From positions 1 to 42,649 of the forward strand of contig CAUJHL010000010.1 in NCBI GenBank assembly GCA_963204705.1: a stretch of DNA of 42,649 bases, given 5' to 3'. This DNA is from Pseudomonadota bacterium. GTDB taxonomy: Bacteria > Pseudomonadota > Gammaproteobacteria > Pseudomonadales > Moraxellaceae. Below are positions 16,907-26,700 of the stretch, piece after piece (the first letter of the stretch is position 1; each line of letters opens with the position of its first letter). The notes under the pieces are model-generated. The model worked only from the letters and a program-made list of their open reading frames with translations, had not been told where the DNA came from and ran no database searches. The position numbers and the translations under genes are program-made.

Positions 16907-18169
16907 ATGCTGAAATGGATCGAAAAACTACCGTTTTACCACGCGCACTGGTTTCAGTTTGCCTGGTTTTTAATTTCCCGCTTTGAACAGGATAAATGCC
17001 GCCAGAGTGCGGGATCCCTTACCTACACGACGCTATTTGCCGTCGTGCCCATGCTGACGGTATTTATCGTCACACTCAGTTCATTTAAAGCCTTTGCGCC
17101 TGTCCGTATGCAGGTGCAAAACTTTATTTACAGCAATTTGCTTCCGCGTTCGGGCATCGCCGTTGATCGTTATTTAAATGATTTTACCGAAAAATCCAGC
17201 AATCTGACTGTGATTGGGATTATCTTTATTTTTATTACGGCCATTTTAATGCTTAGCAGTATTGAAGATGCCTTTAATCATATCTGGCGTGTTAAACGAT
17301 CCCGCTGGGGAATGATGGGATTTATGCGATACTGGATGATTATTTCATTGGGGCCCATATTATTGGGCAGCGCTTTTGCGGTGTCTTCCACCCTCGCTTC
17401 CATGTCTTTGCTAAATGAAACGATTGGCGGCTACAGCCTGGATATTTCCGTCTGGGTCTGGATTATCACATTCCTTCTGACCATTGCCGGTTTTACGTTA
17501 CTGAACTGGACGATACCGAACTGCAAGGTGCCGTTTCATTCTGCGCTTACGGCTGGAGCCCTGTGTGGTGTACTGTTTGAATTAACCCGCACTCTGTTTG
17601 GCTGGATCATGGGCAATTTCACCAGTTATGAATTGATCTATGGTGCATTTGCCGCATTTCCCATATTTTTGCTCTGGATATATACCTCATGGAATGTGAT
17701 TTTACTGAGTGTGGAATTCAGTTATTGCATGACTGTTTATAAAGAAGCCGACCTTCCCGCCCGTCATCCTGTCATGGCCTTGCTGGATATTTTATCCCTG
17801 TTTTATAAAAAACAAAAAACCGGAGAATCGGTCAGCGATACTGAAATTATGGGCATACTGGGTCGTAATGAAGTAGAAAACTGGGCCGATTATGCGGACT
17901 TATTATTAAAGCATCAGTTAATCAAACGCACGGATAACGGCGATTATGTGCTGAGCCGCAACCTGAATGACATCAACTTTTGGAGTTTTTATAAATTGCT
18001 CAGTTACCCGCTGCCACGGCCGGGTGACTGGCAAAATAAAGAAGCATTTGGCCCATGGCTGCAGTTTATTTCTCCGCCATTGATGGCAACGGATTCCCTG
18101 ATGAGCGAAAAGCTGTCCATTCCATTGTCACAGGTTTTTGAAGGTCAGACTACCCTGCAAACGCAGTAA
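16907..18169 (+). CDS. YihY/UPF0761 family inner-membrane protein
   Basis: A 420-residue polytopic membrane protein of the YihY (once called ribonuclease BN) family. Residues 1-290 carry about six hydrophobic helices with the family marks CRQSAGSLTYTTLFAVVPMLT (near 34-54), SSIEDAFNHIWRV and the NWTIPNCKVPFHSALTAGA loop, then YGAFAAFPIFLLWIYTSWNVILL. The last ~120 residues are soluble with a winged-helix look (DTEIMGILGRNEVENW), as in the long YihY form. The RNase BN name came from a misassignment; the true role is unknown. The start at 16907 has GGGGG 5 nt upstream and begins MLKWIEKLPF. The fumarase gene follows and has its own promoter. Confidence 0.85.
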   Translation: MLKWIEKLPFYHAHWFQFAWFLISRFEQDKCRQSAGSLTYTTLFAVVPMLTVFIVTLSSFKAFAPVRMQVQNFIYSNLLPRSGIAVDRYLNDFTEKSSNLTVIGIIFIFITAILMLSSIEDAFNHIWRVKRSRWGMMGFMRYWMIISLGPILLGSAFAVSSTLASMSLLNETIGGYSLDISVWVWIITFLLTIAGFTLLNWTIPNCKVPFHSALTAGALCGVLFELTRTLFGWIMGNFTSYELIYGAFAAFPIFLLWIYTSWNVILLSVEFSYCMTVYKEADLPARHPVMALLDILSLFYKKQKTGESVSDTEIMGILGRNEVENWADYADLLLKHQLIKRTDNGDYVLSRNLNDINFWSFYKLLSYPLPRPGDWQNKEAFGPWLQFISPPLMATDSLMSEKLSIPLSQVFEGQTTLQTQ

Positions 18170-18213
18170 GCGGCCAGTAGAATTATTCTGCCTAATTATT
18201 GTGCTTAAGCCCT

Positions 18214-18242
18214 GTGTGCACAGGCCCGGTTCGGCCTATAAT
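18214..18242 (+). promoter_or_regulatory. Promoter of the fumarase gene
   Basis: A consensus -10 TATAAT lies at 18237-18242, with TGTGCA at 18215-18220 as the best -35 (16-bp spacer). A TGTGCACA palindrome overlaps the -35 region. The transcript would begin ~24 nt before the fumarase ATG. Confidence 0.5.
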
Positions 18243-18272
18243 TCTTCCGTTCCGGTCTACGAGTCGATCACC

Positions 18273-19808
18273 ATGAGCCTCCCTCCACAAACCATCATCA
18301 AACAGGATGACCTGATCGTCTCGATCAAGGATGCCTTGCAATTCATCAGCTACTATCACCCGCTGGATTTTATTCAGGCGGTGAATCGTGCCTATGAAAA
18401 TGAAGCCAATCCGGCGGCCAAAGACGCCATGGCGCAAATCCTGATCAATTCACGCATGTGTGCTGAGGGTCATCGGCCGATTTGTCAGGACACCGGAATT
18501 GTCAATGTTTTCATGAAAATTGGTCAGGACGTGCGCTTTGACCTCAGCATGTCGCTCGAAGATGCAATCAATGAAGGCGTGCGTCAGGGCTATCTGGAAA
18601 ATACCAACGTACTGCGCGCCTCCATCCTTCGCGACCCCGCCTTTGGCCGTAAAAATACCGGCGACAATACGCCTGCAGTCATTCACTACAGCATCGTGCC
18701 GGGCAATACCGTTGAAATCGATGTAGCCGCCAAAGGGGGTGGCTCGGAAAACAAATCCAAACTGGCCATGCTAAACCCATCGGATTCAATCGTAGACTGG
18801 GTGTTGAAAACCGTCCCCACCATGGGCGCTGGCTGGTGCCCGCCGGGGATGCTGGGTATCGGGATCGGTGGTACGGCAGAAAAAGCGATGATTCTGGCCA
18901 AAGAAGCCCTGATGGAAGAAATCGACATGCACGAGCTGCTGAAACGCGGCCCATCGAGCAAAATTGAGGACCTACGCATTGAGATTTTTGAAAAGGTCAA
19001 TGCGCTGGGGATTGGAGCACAAGGTCTGGGTGGTCTGACCACCGTGGTCGATATCAAAATCAAGGACTACCCTTGCCATGCGGCTGGCAAGCCAGTCGGG
19101 ATGATTCCCAACTGTGCAGCGACCCGGCACGCGCATTTTGTGCTAGATGGCTCTGGCCCGGCGCACCTGCAGGCACCCAGGCTCTCGGACTGGCCAGAAG
19201 TCACCTGGTCTACCAGCAAGGCCAAACGGGTCAATCTCGATACCTTGACTCAGGAAGAAATGAACAGCTGGCAGCCAGGAGATACCCTGCTACTGACCGG
19301 CACCATGTACACCGGCCGTGATGCGGCCCACAAACGCATGGTGGATATGATCGACAAAGGCGAGCCGTTGCCAGTCGATCTGAAGGGCAAAATGATTTAT
19401 TACGTTGGGCCCGTCGATCCTGTGCGCGATGAAGTGGTCGGCCCGGCTGGCCCAACCACCGCGACCCGTATGGATAAATTTACCGATAAGGTACTCGAAG
19501 CCACTGGCCTGTTCGGCATGATCGGCAAGGCAGAGCGCGGCCCAACGGCGGTGGAATCCATTAAACGGCATCACGCCACCTATCTGATGGCCGTGGGTGG
19601 TGCCGCCTATTTGGTGTCAAAAGCCATTCGTGAAGCCGAAGTGGTGGCGTTTGCCGACCTGGGTATGGAAGCCATCTACAAGTTCGTGGTGGAAGACATG
19701 CCTGTCTCTGTCGCTGTCGATGTGAATGGCACCTCGGTACACGCCATTGCCCCCAAAATCTGGCAGGAAAAGATTGGCAAGATCCCTGTGGTGGATGCCA
19801 GCAAATAA
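18273..19808 (+). CDS. Class I fumarate hydratase (iron-sulfur)
   Basis: Interconverts fumarate and malate in the TCA cycle using an oxygen-sensitive [4Fe-4S] cluster. The 511-residue chain starts at 18273 (MSLPPQTIIKQDD). The cluster ligands are clear: Cys71 in ICQDTG, Cys189 in GAGWCPPGM and Cys281 in IPNCAATRH, spaced 118 and 92 apart, close to the E. coli FumA spacing. GSENKSKLAMLNPSD is the other strong signature, and the C-terminal beta domain carries YYVGPVDPVRDEVVGPAGPTT and KAERGPTAVESIKRH. It is a single-chain enzyme with both halves present. The ribosome binding site is weak, but the promoter is close and a strong terminator follows. The frame is open 45 codons upstream but overlaps the previous gene and is not conserved. 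Confidence 0.95.
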   Translation: MSLPPQTIIKQDDLIVSIKDALQFISYYHPLDFIQAVNRAYENEANPAAKDAMAQILINSRMCAEGHRPICQDTGIVNVFMKIGQDVRFDLSMSLEDAINEGVRQGYLENTNVLRASILRDPAFGRKNTGDNTPAVIHYSIVPGNTVEIDVAAKGGGSENKSKLAMLNPSDSIVDWVLKTVPTMGAGWCPPGMLGIGIGGTAEKAMILAKEALMEEIDMHELLKRGPSSKIEDLRIEIFEKVNALGIGAQGLGGLTTVVDIKIKDYPCHAAGKPVGMIPNCAATRHAHFVLDGSGPAHLQAPRLSDWPEVTWSTSKAKRVNLDTLTQEEMNSWQPGDTLLLTGTMYTGRDAAHKRMVDMIDKGEPLPVDLKGKMIYYVGPVDPVRDEVVGPAGPTTATRMDKFTDKVLEATGLFGMIGKAERGPTAVESIKRHHATYLMAVGGAAYLVSKAIREAEVVAFADLGMEAIYKFVVEDMPVSVAVDVNGTSVHAIAPKIWQEKIGKIPVVDASK

Positions 19809-19812
19809 GTCT

Positions 19813-19840
19813 CAGGGCGCCAGGTGCGCCCTGTTTTTTT
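19813..19840 (+). terminator. Rho-independent terminator of the fumarase gene
   Basis: CAGGGCGC (19813-19820) pairs perfectly with GCGCCCTG (19826-19833) over a 5-nt loop, followed by seven T residues. The T-run ends 11 bp before the start codon of the MOSC gene and directly abuts its ribosome binding site. Confidence 0.95.
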
Positions 19841-19851
19841 GGAGCCATCGG

Positions 19852-20514
19852 ATGATCAGAAGCCTGGGGACGGTGCAACGCATTCAGCGCGGTGAAGCCA
19901 TGCCTTTTGCCCGCGAGCAAACCAGTGCCATCAATAAATCCGCCGTTGCAGAAGCCACCATCAATAGTTTTGGCCTACAGGGCGATGAGCAGGCCGATCG
20001 GTTTTTTCATGGGGGCGCCCTGCAAGCCGTTCATCAAATGCCTGTGTGCGTGTATGCCTTGATTCGGCAGCATTTTCCGGACTTAGCCATTTACGATGGC
20101 ATGCTGGGTGAAAATTTGGGTATCGGAGACATGGACGAGAGAATGATGTGCATCGGGGATGTGGTTAAAGTGGGCAATGTGCTGCTGCAACTCACCCGCC
20201 CACGTCGACCCTGCTGGAAAATCGACGTACAGCTGAATCATCGCGGGATGTCGCGCTTTTTACAGCGTGAAGCCTGCGTCGGCTGGTATTACCGGGTTCT
20301 GCAGGAAGGCACAGTGCGTCAGGGTGACAGCGCCACCCTGCAGGAACGACCGAATCCCTGGGCGACACTGGATCGCTTGTGGCAGCTTAATAATTATAGC
20401 GAAGCCGCCAGAGGAGCAGAAGCAGCGGAGATTCACCGCTGGCTGGCATTAAGCACCCTACAAAAACCTTTTTATGAGCAACTGGCAAAGCGTGTGCAGG
20501 GTCAGCTCTTTTGA
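19852..20514 (+). CDS. MOSC domain protein, YiiM-like
   Basis: A 220-residue MOSC-domain protein resembling E. coli YiiM, which contributes to reduction of N-hydroxylated base analogues and other molybdenum-dependent detoxification. Signatures are GLQGDEQADRFFHGG (the substrate-side GDxQxD.xxHGG), LGENLGIGDMDE, IGDVVKVGNVLLQLTRPRRPCWKI with the conserved Cys121 and Arg residues, and GWYYRVLQEG. The last ~55 residues are a helical tail (EIHRWLALSTLQKPF...LAKR) similar to the YiiM 3-alpha domain. The start at 19852 has GGAG 7 nt before it. That site begins right at the end of the fumarase terminator, so expression depends on read-through or on a promoter inside the fumarase gene. Confidence 0.85.
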   Translation: MIRSLGTVQRIQRGEAMPFAREQTSAINKSAVAEATINSFGLQGDEQADRFFHGGALQAVHQMPVCVYALIRQHFPDLAIYDGMLGENLGIGDMDERMMCIGDVVKVGNVLLQLTRPRRPCWKIDVQLNHRGMSRFLQREACVGWYYRVLQEGTVRQGDSATLQERPNPWATLDRLWQLNNYSEAARGAEAAEIHRWLALSTLQKPFYEQLAKRVQGQLF

Positions 20515-20603
20515 TTAAAGCGCTAATCTACTGGAGGCTCACTGGGAAAAATGGCATTTTGACAGCAGCCTACGGATACATTCTGCCTAAGTATACTCTC
20601 TGT

Positions 20604-20651
20604 CTAAGGTGCAAGCTACCTAAGATGCAAGCTGCCTAAGGTACAAGCGTG
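20604..20651. repeat. 16-bp tandem repeat, three copies
   Basis: CTAAGGTGCAAGCTAC, CTAAGATGCAAGCTGC and CTAAGGTACAAGCGTG run head to tail in the gap after the MOSC gene, with a partial copy (CCTAAGTAT) just before. No other feature is seen in this 233-bp gap. Confidence 0.85.
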
Positions 20652-20747
20652 TTAGCATCAGGACAGAATTATCCACGCTTGCGATGACAACCACCGTTGC
20701 ATTCACGGTAGCGGCCACACTCAGGGATTAAGATAGGTATTTAGATC

Positions 20748-21428
20748 ATGCCAACCCGTTTTTTTACACTATTACCCCGCCAAGTCCTATTCCAGCTCAC
20801 CGGTACATCCCTCCTGCCTGCTAAAACCTCGTCTGATAAAACCCCCTCTGCTAAAAATCCAACGTTGGTCACTGTTGGGCAAATGACGTTCGGTATTTTT
20901 TCACTTGCTGTGGTTTCGCTTGCTATCTGTGCTCCAGCTCTGGCAGCACCGCCGACGGATCAGGAAGCCCGTCATTTGATGAGCGTCACACAGGTCGATC
21001 CCATGATTTTGAGCAGCCTGGATGCACTCAAGCCCATGCTGCAGCGCCCACTGGAAGCGCGTTCGGAGGAGATGGCGGCCTCGGATCAGCCGGGCTTTGT
21101 CAAGGCGGCCACGCAGCAGCTGGACACCAGTATTCAAAATCTGAAAAAACCTGAAGTGGTGGAATCCCTCCGTCAGCATTATCAGGATGCCATTCAGCAA
21201 ACGCTCACGGCGGAAGAAGTGGCTGCGATGATTCGTTTTTACGATACCCCGATTGGCCAATCGATTTTAGCCAAAACGCCACAAGTGACCGCGACTTACT
21301 ATCGGCTCAGTCAGCCAGACATGAAGCAGCGGCTCCAGCAAGAAATGGAACGCATCACCAAATCCCTGCCCCAGCCCACCCCAGATGGTCATGGACACTC
21401 ACACAAACACGATGAAGAACATCGTTAA
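20748..21428 (+). CDS. Secreted DUF2059 protein with His-rich tail
   Basis: The frame encodes up to 226 residues. Residues 46-66 are a textbook signal peptide (MTFGIFSLAVVSLAICAPALA), so translation may really begin at ATG 20883. From the first ATG (20748, AGATAGG ~9 nt upstream) there would be an odd 45-residue extension that includes a triple 15-bp repeat. The mature part is helical and matches DUF2059 in its C-terminal half (YQDAIQQTLTAEEVAAMIRFYDTPIGQSILAKTPQ), a periplasmic domain of unknown function. The tail (HGHSHKHDEEHR) is rich in His and acids and could bind Zn, Cu or Ni. The gene stands alone. The role is unknown; the metal idea is inference. Confidence 0.75.
   Translation: MPTRFFTLLPRQVLFQLTGTSLLPAKTSSDKTPSAKNPTLVTVGQMTFGIFSLAVVSLAICAPALAAPPTDQEARHLMSVTQVDPMILSSLDALKPMLQRPLEARSEEMAASDQPGFVKAATQQLDTSIQNLKKPEVVESLRQHYQDAIQQTLTAEEVAAMIRFYDTPIGQSILAKTPQVTATYYRLSQPDMKQRLQQEMERITKSLPQPTPDGHGHSHKHDEEHR
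20818..20862. repeat. 15-bp tandem repeat, three copies
   Basis: CTGCTAAAACCTCGT, CTGATAAAACCCCCT and CTGCTAAAAATCCAA follow one another. In the long form of the DUF2059 gene they encode AKTSS, DKTPS and AKNPT, ahead of the signal peptide; if translation starts at 20883 they are in the leader. Confidence 0.75.
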
Positions 21429-21474
21429 GACAGAACAACCTCCATCACCCCGCATCATCACAGGCCAGAGAAAA

Positions 21475-21498
21475 AAACCGTAGCCTAGGCCACGGTTT
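21475..21498 (-). terminator. Terminator of the cytochrome b561 gene
   Basis: The palindrome AAACCGT-AGCCTAGGC-CACGGTTT has two mismatched positions. On the minus strand it is followed by a run of seven T, giving a strong intrinsic terminator 20 bp after the cytochrome gene. It may also stop plus-strand transcripts, less efficiently, because only a short T-run follows on that side. Confidence 0.85.
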
Positions 21499-21517
21499 CC
21501 GACACCGACGGATGGTT

Positions 21518-22048
21518 TTAACGCATGCGCTTTAGCAGATTATCCTTGAGAATAAACTGATGATACACAGCCGCACCGATGTGCATGGCAGTAAATAGGA
21601 GTAACAAAGGCCAAAAAATATCGGTGTGCAATTCATGAAAAAATTTGCCCGTAGTTTTGTCTGGCACCACCATTAAGGGCAATTCAAACAGGCCAAACAC
21701 ACTGACTGCTCGTCCACCATACTGACTCATCAGGACACCCGCCAGCGGCATTGCCAGCATCAGTCCATACAAAATGGCATGGGTCACGCTGGCCGACAGG
21801 GTTTGCCAGCGTGGGCCAGTCACGGGTGTAGGTGCTTTCGATTGTTGACCAAGCCGTATAACTAACCTCATTAACACCCAGATTGCCACACTCACGCCCA
21901 GCGCCTTGTGCATCCCAATGTAAAAAAAGTCATCGTCCGGGGTATTCTCATGCAAGGCAATCATGGCCCAGGTAGCCACCAGCAGCAGTACGGTTGTCCA
22001 GTGAAAAAAACGAATGATGCCTGGCCAGCGCAGAGTTTCAGTGCTCAT
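21518..22048 (-). CDS. Cytochrome b561-type membrane protein
   Basis: A 176-residue four-helix dihaem cytochrome b of the bacterial b561 (CybB) family, expected to pass electrons between quinol and other carriers; the E. coli member is a superoxide:ubiquinone oxidoreductase. Helices are at roughly 16-34, 46-65, 88-108 and 145-165. Candidate haem ligands are the His in FFHWTT (helix 1), MHKALG (helix 2), THAILYG (helix 3) and in FHELHT/MHIGAAVYH (helix 4). The ATG at 22048 (MSTETLRW) has AGGA 9 nt upstream; a TTG three codons earlier is a weaker start. A consensus -10 lies 22 bp upstream and a strong terminator follows. Confidence 0.9.
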   Translation of the reverse strand: MSTETLRWPGIIRFFHWTTVLLLVATWAMIALHENTPDDDFFYIGMHKALGVSVAIWVLMRLVIRLGQQSKAPTPVTGPRWQTLSASVTHAILYGLMLAMPLAGVLMSQYGGRAVSVFGLFELPLMVVPDKTTGKFFHELHTDIFWPLLLLFTAMHIGAAVYHQFILKDNLLKRMR

Positions 22049-22069
22049 AAGTGACAATCCTTAATGTCG

Positions 22070-22098
22070 ATTATACGTTAGCCGGCCAATTGAACCAG
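22070..22098 (-). promoter_or_regulatory. Promoter of the cytochrome b561 gene
   Basis: A consensus TATAAT on the minus strand (22075-22070) lies 22 bp before the ATG. The -35 is poor (CTGGTT about 17 bp further up). It separates this gene from the Pil-Chp cluster that runs in the same direction. Confidence 0.4.
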
Positions 22099-22232
22099 CG
22101 ACATCACATTGCAGCTTCGTTTCTACAGGATTTATCTGAACTATTCAATGTACGACCTTGGGTCTGTTGACGTTTCGGCCTTGCATTGCGTTATAGGCTA
22201 AAACGACATACAAACCAACCAAATAAGCAGTG

Positions 22233-22673
22233 TTAGCGTTTAAATACTTTTGTTTCCAGTTTATTCATATCCGGAATTTGCATTTTTTTACCCTCAAGCT
22301 CCACTTGCTGAAAACAGAACTCGTCCGGCGCAGTATTGGGCACATCGCGCATACTGGAAATCCGGATGCGCTCGACGGTCGGCTCGCCAATCACACGAAG
22401 AATATAGCGACGCGCATCACTACTACCCTCTATCACCAGGCCAACCCTGCCTGTACTCTTTTTGCCTGCCGTAGAAAACACCGGCAAGACTTTATCATTC
22501 CAGCGTGCGGTATCGGCCGTCGCGCTCAAGTCCAGTGAATCCAGAATTAAGGCATTCGGTACGATCCATAACAACTCTGTTTGCGCATTAATGACGGCAA
22601 TGTCGACAAATCCGGTAGTGGTTGTCAACAAATTGATGGTGTTGTCCATCTCAGTGGTTTTCTGGATTGCCAT
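22233..22673 (-). CDS. chpC: ChpC-like CheW-family coupling protein
   Basis: A 146-residue protein whose hydrophobic pattern (DIAVINAQTELLWIVPNALILDSL, then WNDKVLPVFS, RVGLVIEGSS and YILRVIGEP) fits a divergent CheW fold. CheW-type proteins link receptors to the histidine kinase. Position argues most strongly: it follows chpB as the last gene of the cluster, where Pseudomonas has chpC. Its ATG shares one base with the chpB stop (TGATG) and has AGGAGC 6 nt upstream, so translation is coupled. In P. aeruginosa ChpC is dispensable for twitching under standard conditions. Identity rests on synteny and a weak fold match. Confidence 0.65.
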   Translation of the reverse strand: MAIQKTTEMDNTINLLTTTTGFVDIAVINAQTELLWIVPNALILDSLDLSATADTARWNDKVLPVFSTAGKKSTGRVGLVIEGSSDARRYILRVIGEPTVERIRISSMRDVPNTAPDEFCFQQVELEGKKMQIPDMNKLETKVFKR

Positions 22674-23656
22674 CAGGAGCTCCTGCTTCCAAAAGTATGC
22701 AAATAATTTTCCAGCCGATGCGCCATCGCTTCCGCAGTACCATTAAAACTGACCTGCCCAGTGGCACGTATCGAGTCGGGCTGGCTCGAACAGGTGCAGC
22801 TGTCCGCCGTCTGTGCCCAGATTTGCGAGCCACCCTGAACGACATCCGCAGCAACATCGCTCCCATCATCACCCATGCCACTGAAAATCAGATGGATCAC
22901 TCGCGTACCAAATATCTGGGTGGCGCGCGACATCACGGTACTGATCGAGGGTTGATAATGACCCGGCCAGCGCTCTGCCACAACTGAAATTTTCCCATTT
23001 CGCTGAAAGCTCACTTGCTGATTCACCGGGACGATCAATACCGTACCCATGGCAAGCTCAGCTCCTTCCTCGCGAATGATCGCGCAATTCCACTGATTAT
23101 GCCGGCTCAGAATCCGTGGCAGGGTTTCCTGCATGTAGGCATCAATATGCTGAGCCAGTACAAAGGCAATCGGCAAATGGCAGGGCATGGCATCCAGAAA
23201 GGCCTTGACCGCTGCTGGCCCCCCCATGGAAGCGCCAATCACCCCTAAAAACTCCCAATTTAACGGTGGGCTCGCGTCCACTTCAGTATCAGTGTGCCCG
23301 GGATGCTCGATCAGAATCGGTGGCCCAAGCAACTTTAAGAGTTTGCGGCTGAGCTTGCGCATCCATTTACCAAACTCGACCCGATTGGATTGAAGTGGTG
23401 CAGGCTCCAGCCCCAGCATGACCGGGGCATCAAAACCGATGCGCTCCATTACGGCTGCTTCATCTGAAACATCAATGAGCCACAGTGAAGGATTCAGTGC
23501 AAGATGCTGATCGCTCAATCGATCCGGCGGAATACATTCCAGCAATACAAAGCCACAGTCCCGGATGACCTCCGCCAGAGCGATCCGTTGTAGAGGCCGC
23601 TCGGCGATGACAAAAAGACTTTGCTCCGCTGACAAGGTCAGTGATGCATGGTTCAT
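22673..23656 (-). CDS. chpB: CheB-type methylesterase of the Pil-Chp system
   Basis: A 327-residue protein-glutamate methylesterase that would remove methyl groups from the receptor PilJ, opposing PilK. The C-terminal catalytic domain (from ~135) has the triad: Ser143 in GASMGGP, His170 in AQHID and Asp264 in SGMGDDGS. Residues ~12-110 are the size of a receiver domain (LFVIAERPLQRIALAEVIRDCG, LWLIDV) but lack the usual acidic pair and phosphorylation-site context, so it is probably a degenerate receiver, as in Pseudomonas ChpB. It lies 47 bp after chpA and overlaps chpC by one base. The activity is well supported; control by phosphorylation is doubtful. Confidence 0.88.
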   Translation of the reverse strand: MNHASLTLSAEQSLFVIAERPLQRIALAEVIRDCGFVLLECIPPDRLSDQHLALNPSLWLIDVSDEAAVMERIGFDAPVMLGLEPAPLQSNRVEFGKWMRKLSRKLLKLLGPPILIEHPGHTDTEVDASPPLNWEFLGVIGASMGGPAAVKAFLDAMPCHLPIAFVLAQHIDAYMQETLPRILSRHNQWNCAIIREEGAELAMGTVLIVPVNQQVSFQRNGKISVVAERWPGHYQPSISTVMSRATQIFGTRVIHLIFSGMGDDGSDVAADVVQGGSQIWAQTADSCTCSSQPDSIRATGQVSFNGTAEAMAHRLENYLHTFGSRSS

Positions 23657-23703
23657 CCTGTTGACTGCCGGAAAATCATGTCTGGCAACTACCTGTTATC
23701 CTT

Positions 23704-26700
23704 TTAGTTAACAGGCATACCCAGGAGTTCATGAATATTTTCCAGCAACTCCCCTTCCTGGAAGGGTTTACCCATGTAGCAGTTCACGCCAATCTGGAAT
23801 GCACGCTCGCGATGCTTCTCACCAGTACGCGAGGTGATCATGATGATCGGCAATTCGGCCAGCTTGGAGTTGTGTCGTACCAGGTTGGCCACTTCGAAAC
23901 CATCCATGCGTGGCATTTCGATATCGAGCAGCATGATGTCTGGATTGACATCCTCCAGCTTGGCAATCGCATCGACACCATCTTTGGCAGTCACCACATC
24001 AAAGCCCTGACGTTCAAGCAGACGCGTCGTAACCTTGCGAACGGTAACCGAGTCATCCACCACCATAACGGTTTTGCGAACGTGCGCACTGGCATCAACA
24101 GTCGGCGCCACATCGCGGGTACGTGCACGGGAAGCTGCAGTGCGCGAGAGAGCCAACAGGTCCAGGATGACCACCACCGAGCCATCACCCAGAATGGTGG
24201 CACCAGAGATGCCGTTTACACTGACCAGTTGCTGACCCACGGGTTTTACGACGATTTCTGCCCGTGAACCCACCAGGTGATCCACCTGTATTGCAATGTT
24301 GTGGCTGGCATTTTTGACCAGAATCAGCGGCAGTGGGAGAACTTGTCCATACAGCTCGGGCATCTTGGTACCCGTAATGAACTCGCCCAAATACCGCACG
24401 CGATAGGACTGCCCATCGACAACGTATTCTTCACGATCGGATTTGTAAAATTTCTCCAGCTCAATCGGGCTGGCCCGGCGTATGTGTTCAATCTGCGACA
24501 AGGGAATCGCGAAGGTACGATCGCCAACCCGCACCATCAGGGCATCGGTCACCGCAACGGTCAATGGCAGGCGAATGGTAAAGGTACTGCCTTTGCCCGT
24601 CACTGAATCTACCGTGATCAAGCCACCCATCTGCTTGATTTCGGAGATGACCACGTCCATACCCACGCCACGGCCTGAAATCTGGGTCACCTGACTGGCA
24701 GTAGACAAGCCGGCGTTAAAGATGAATTGCATGATTTCCTGATCGCTCAGGTCTGCATCAGCAGCCATCAGCCCGCGTTCGATGGCTTTCTTGCGTACCG
24801 CGTCCACATTGATGCCACGACCGTCGTCTTTGAGGGTAATCACAATCTCACCACCTTCGCGGGAGACGTTTAGAATAATAGTCCCTGTGGGATTTTTCTT
24901 GGCCTGTGATCGACCTTCAGGCATTTCCAGGCCATGGTCAACGGCGTTCCGCAGCATGTGTTCCAGCGGTGCAACAATGCGCTCCAGAACTGTCCGGTCC
25001 AGCTCGCCTTCGGCATTCTGGATCATCAGCTCAGCGGGCTTGCCCAGTTCCGTAGCAGTCTGCCGCACGATGCGCTGCAAACGCGGCACCAGACGCGAGA
25101 ACGGTACCAGACGGGATTTCATCAGGCCTTCCTGCAGCTCTGACTGAATCCGCGATTGTTGCAACAACAGGCTTTCAGCATCCCGGGCCTTATCGAGCAA
25201 GGTAGCCTTAAAGTCCAGCAAGTCAGAGGCAGATTCGAACAGGGACTTGGATAGCTGATTCAGAGAGGAATACTGGTCCATTTCCAGCGGGTCAAAGTCA
25301 GCGTATTTTTCACGCTCACCTTCGTGACGCGCCAGAATTTGTGATTCCAGCTCGCCTTCCATCCGGCGCAACTGCTCTGCAAGCCGCTGCACGGTAGAAC
25401 CCATATCTTCAATGGTCTGGGTAAAACTGCTCACACCCATTTCAATGCGCGAGCGGTTAATCGCATTCTCACCCGACAGGTTAATCATCTTTTCCATCAG
25501 ACCGGCAGAAACCCGAATCATCTCATTGCTGGATTGATCGCTTCGGTCGGTTCGCTGGAATAGGCCTGTCATCGGTGGTGGCTCAGCACCCATTACGCGC
25601 TGGGATTCTGTAGTGGAAGAAGCAGCAACATCAACCGCTGGAAGATCCAGCTCAGCACGTTGAATCTGAGGGACGCTGGTCAGCGAGTGCGGGTCTTTCC
25701 TGAACTTTTCCAGTGCCTCAATCAGCTCGGAGGGGCGTACGGGTTTTTCACCCTGATCCAGCACACCAACGGCATCGGCCAGCCAATCATGACACTGGGA
25801 CAACACTTGACCAATCACATCAGTGACAGGTTTACGACCCAGTCCAAGATCCTCGTAGACAAATTCCATTTCATGGGCTAGATCACCCAACGTTTCCACA
25901 CCCGCCATCCGTGCGCCACCCTTTAGCGTATGCAGGCCGCGCTGAAGCTCCAGTAGCACTTTGCTATTGCCGGTGTCCTTTAGCCAGGTCGCCAGCTGGG
26001 TACTGGTCTCATCAATGATCTCACCTGCTTCATCGAGGAAGATTTCCAGCATCTCTGGGTCAGGGGCATTTCCTTCATCCCATGCTTCAGCCAGAACGTG
26101 CATCTGGCGCATTCCCGAACTGGGAACAGCAGCCTTAGATTCATCCGGCTGGCTGGCTGGTGCCGCAATGCTTGCTGAGGGTTGGGTCTCGGCAACAGAA
26201 ACGGCTGCAGCAGGCATAGTTGGAGTTGGAGCAGCAACTGTCGATTTAGTCGAGCCAGTGGCCGCTGTAGAAAAAAAATCAGCCAGAACTCCTTTGTTGG
26301 AATCCTTCTGATAGGCCAAAAGCGTTTCCAGTTCACGCGGTGCAAAAAAGGACTGCTGTTGCTGAATCAGGCCATCAACCTGACGAGCAATCACATCCTG
26401 ACAATGTCGCATGAAGCGAATCAGTTCCGGACTGGACTTGTCTCGTCCTGCAACCAGTCGTTCATAGATCGTTTCCATTTCATGGCCAAGGTCACCAATA
26501 CTCTGAACCTGGGCCATCCGCGCGCCCCCTTTCAGGGTGTGCAAATGACGCTGCAAAACTCCAAGTGCCTTGACGTTATCCGGCTGGCTTTGCCACTCCA
26601 AGAAACTCTGGTCGATATTGCCAAGAATTTCCTCGGCTTCTTCCAGAAAGATCTCCAGTAGATCAGGATCGAACGCGGAATCCTTGGTTTCCTGAACTGC

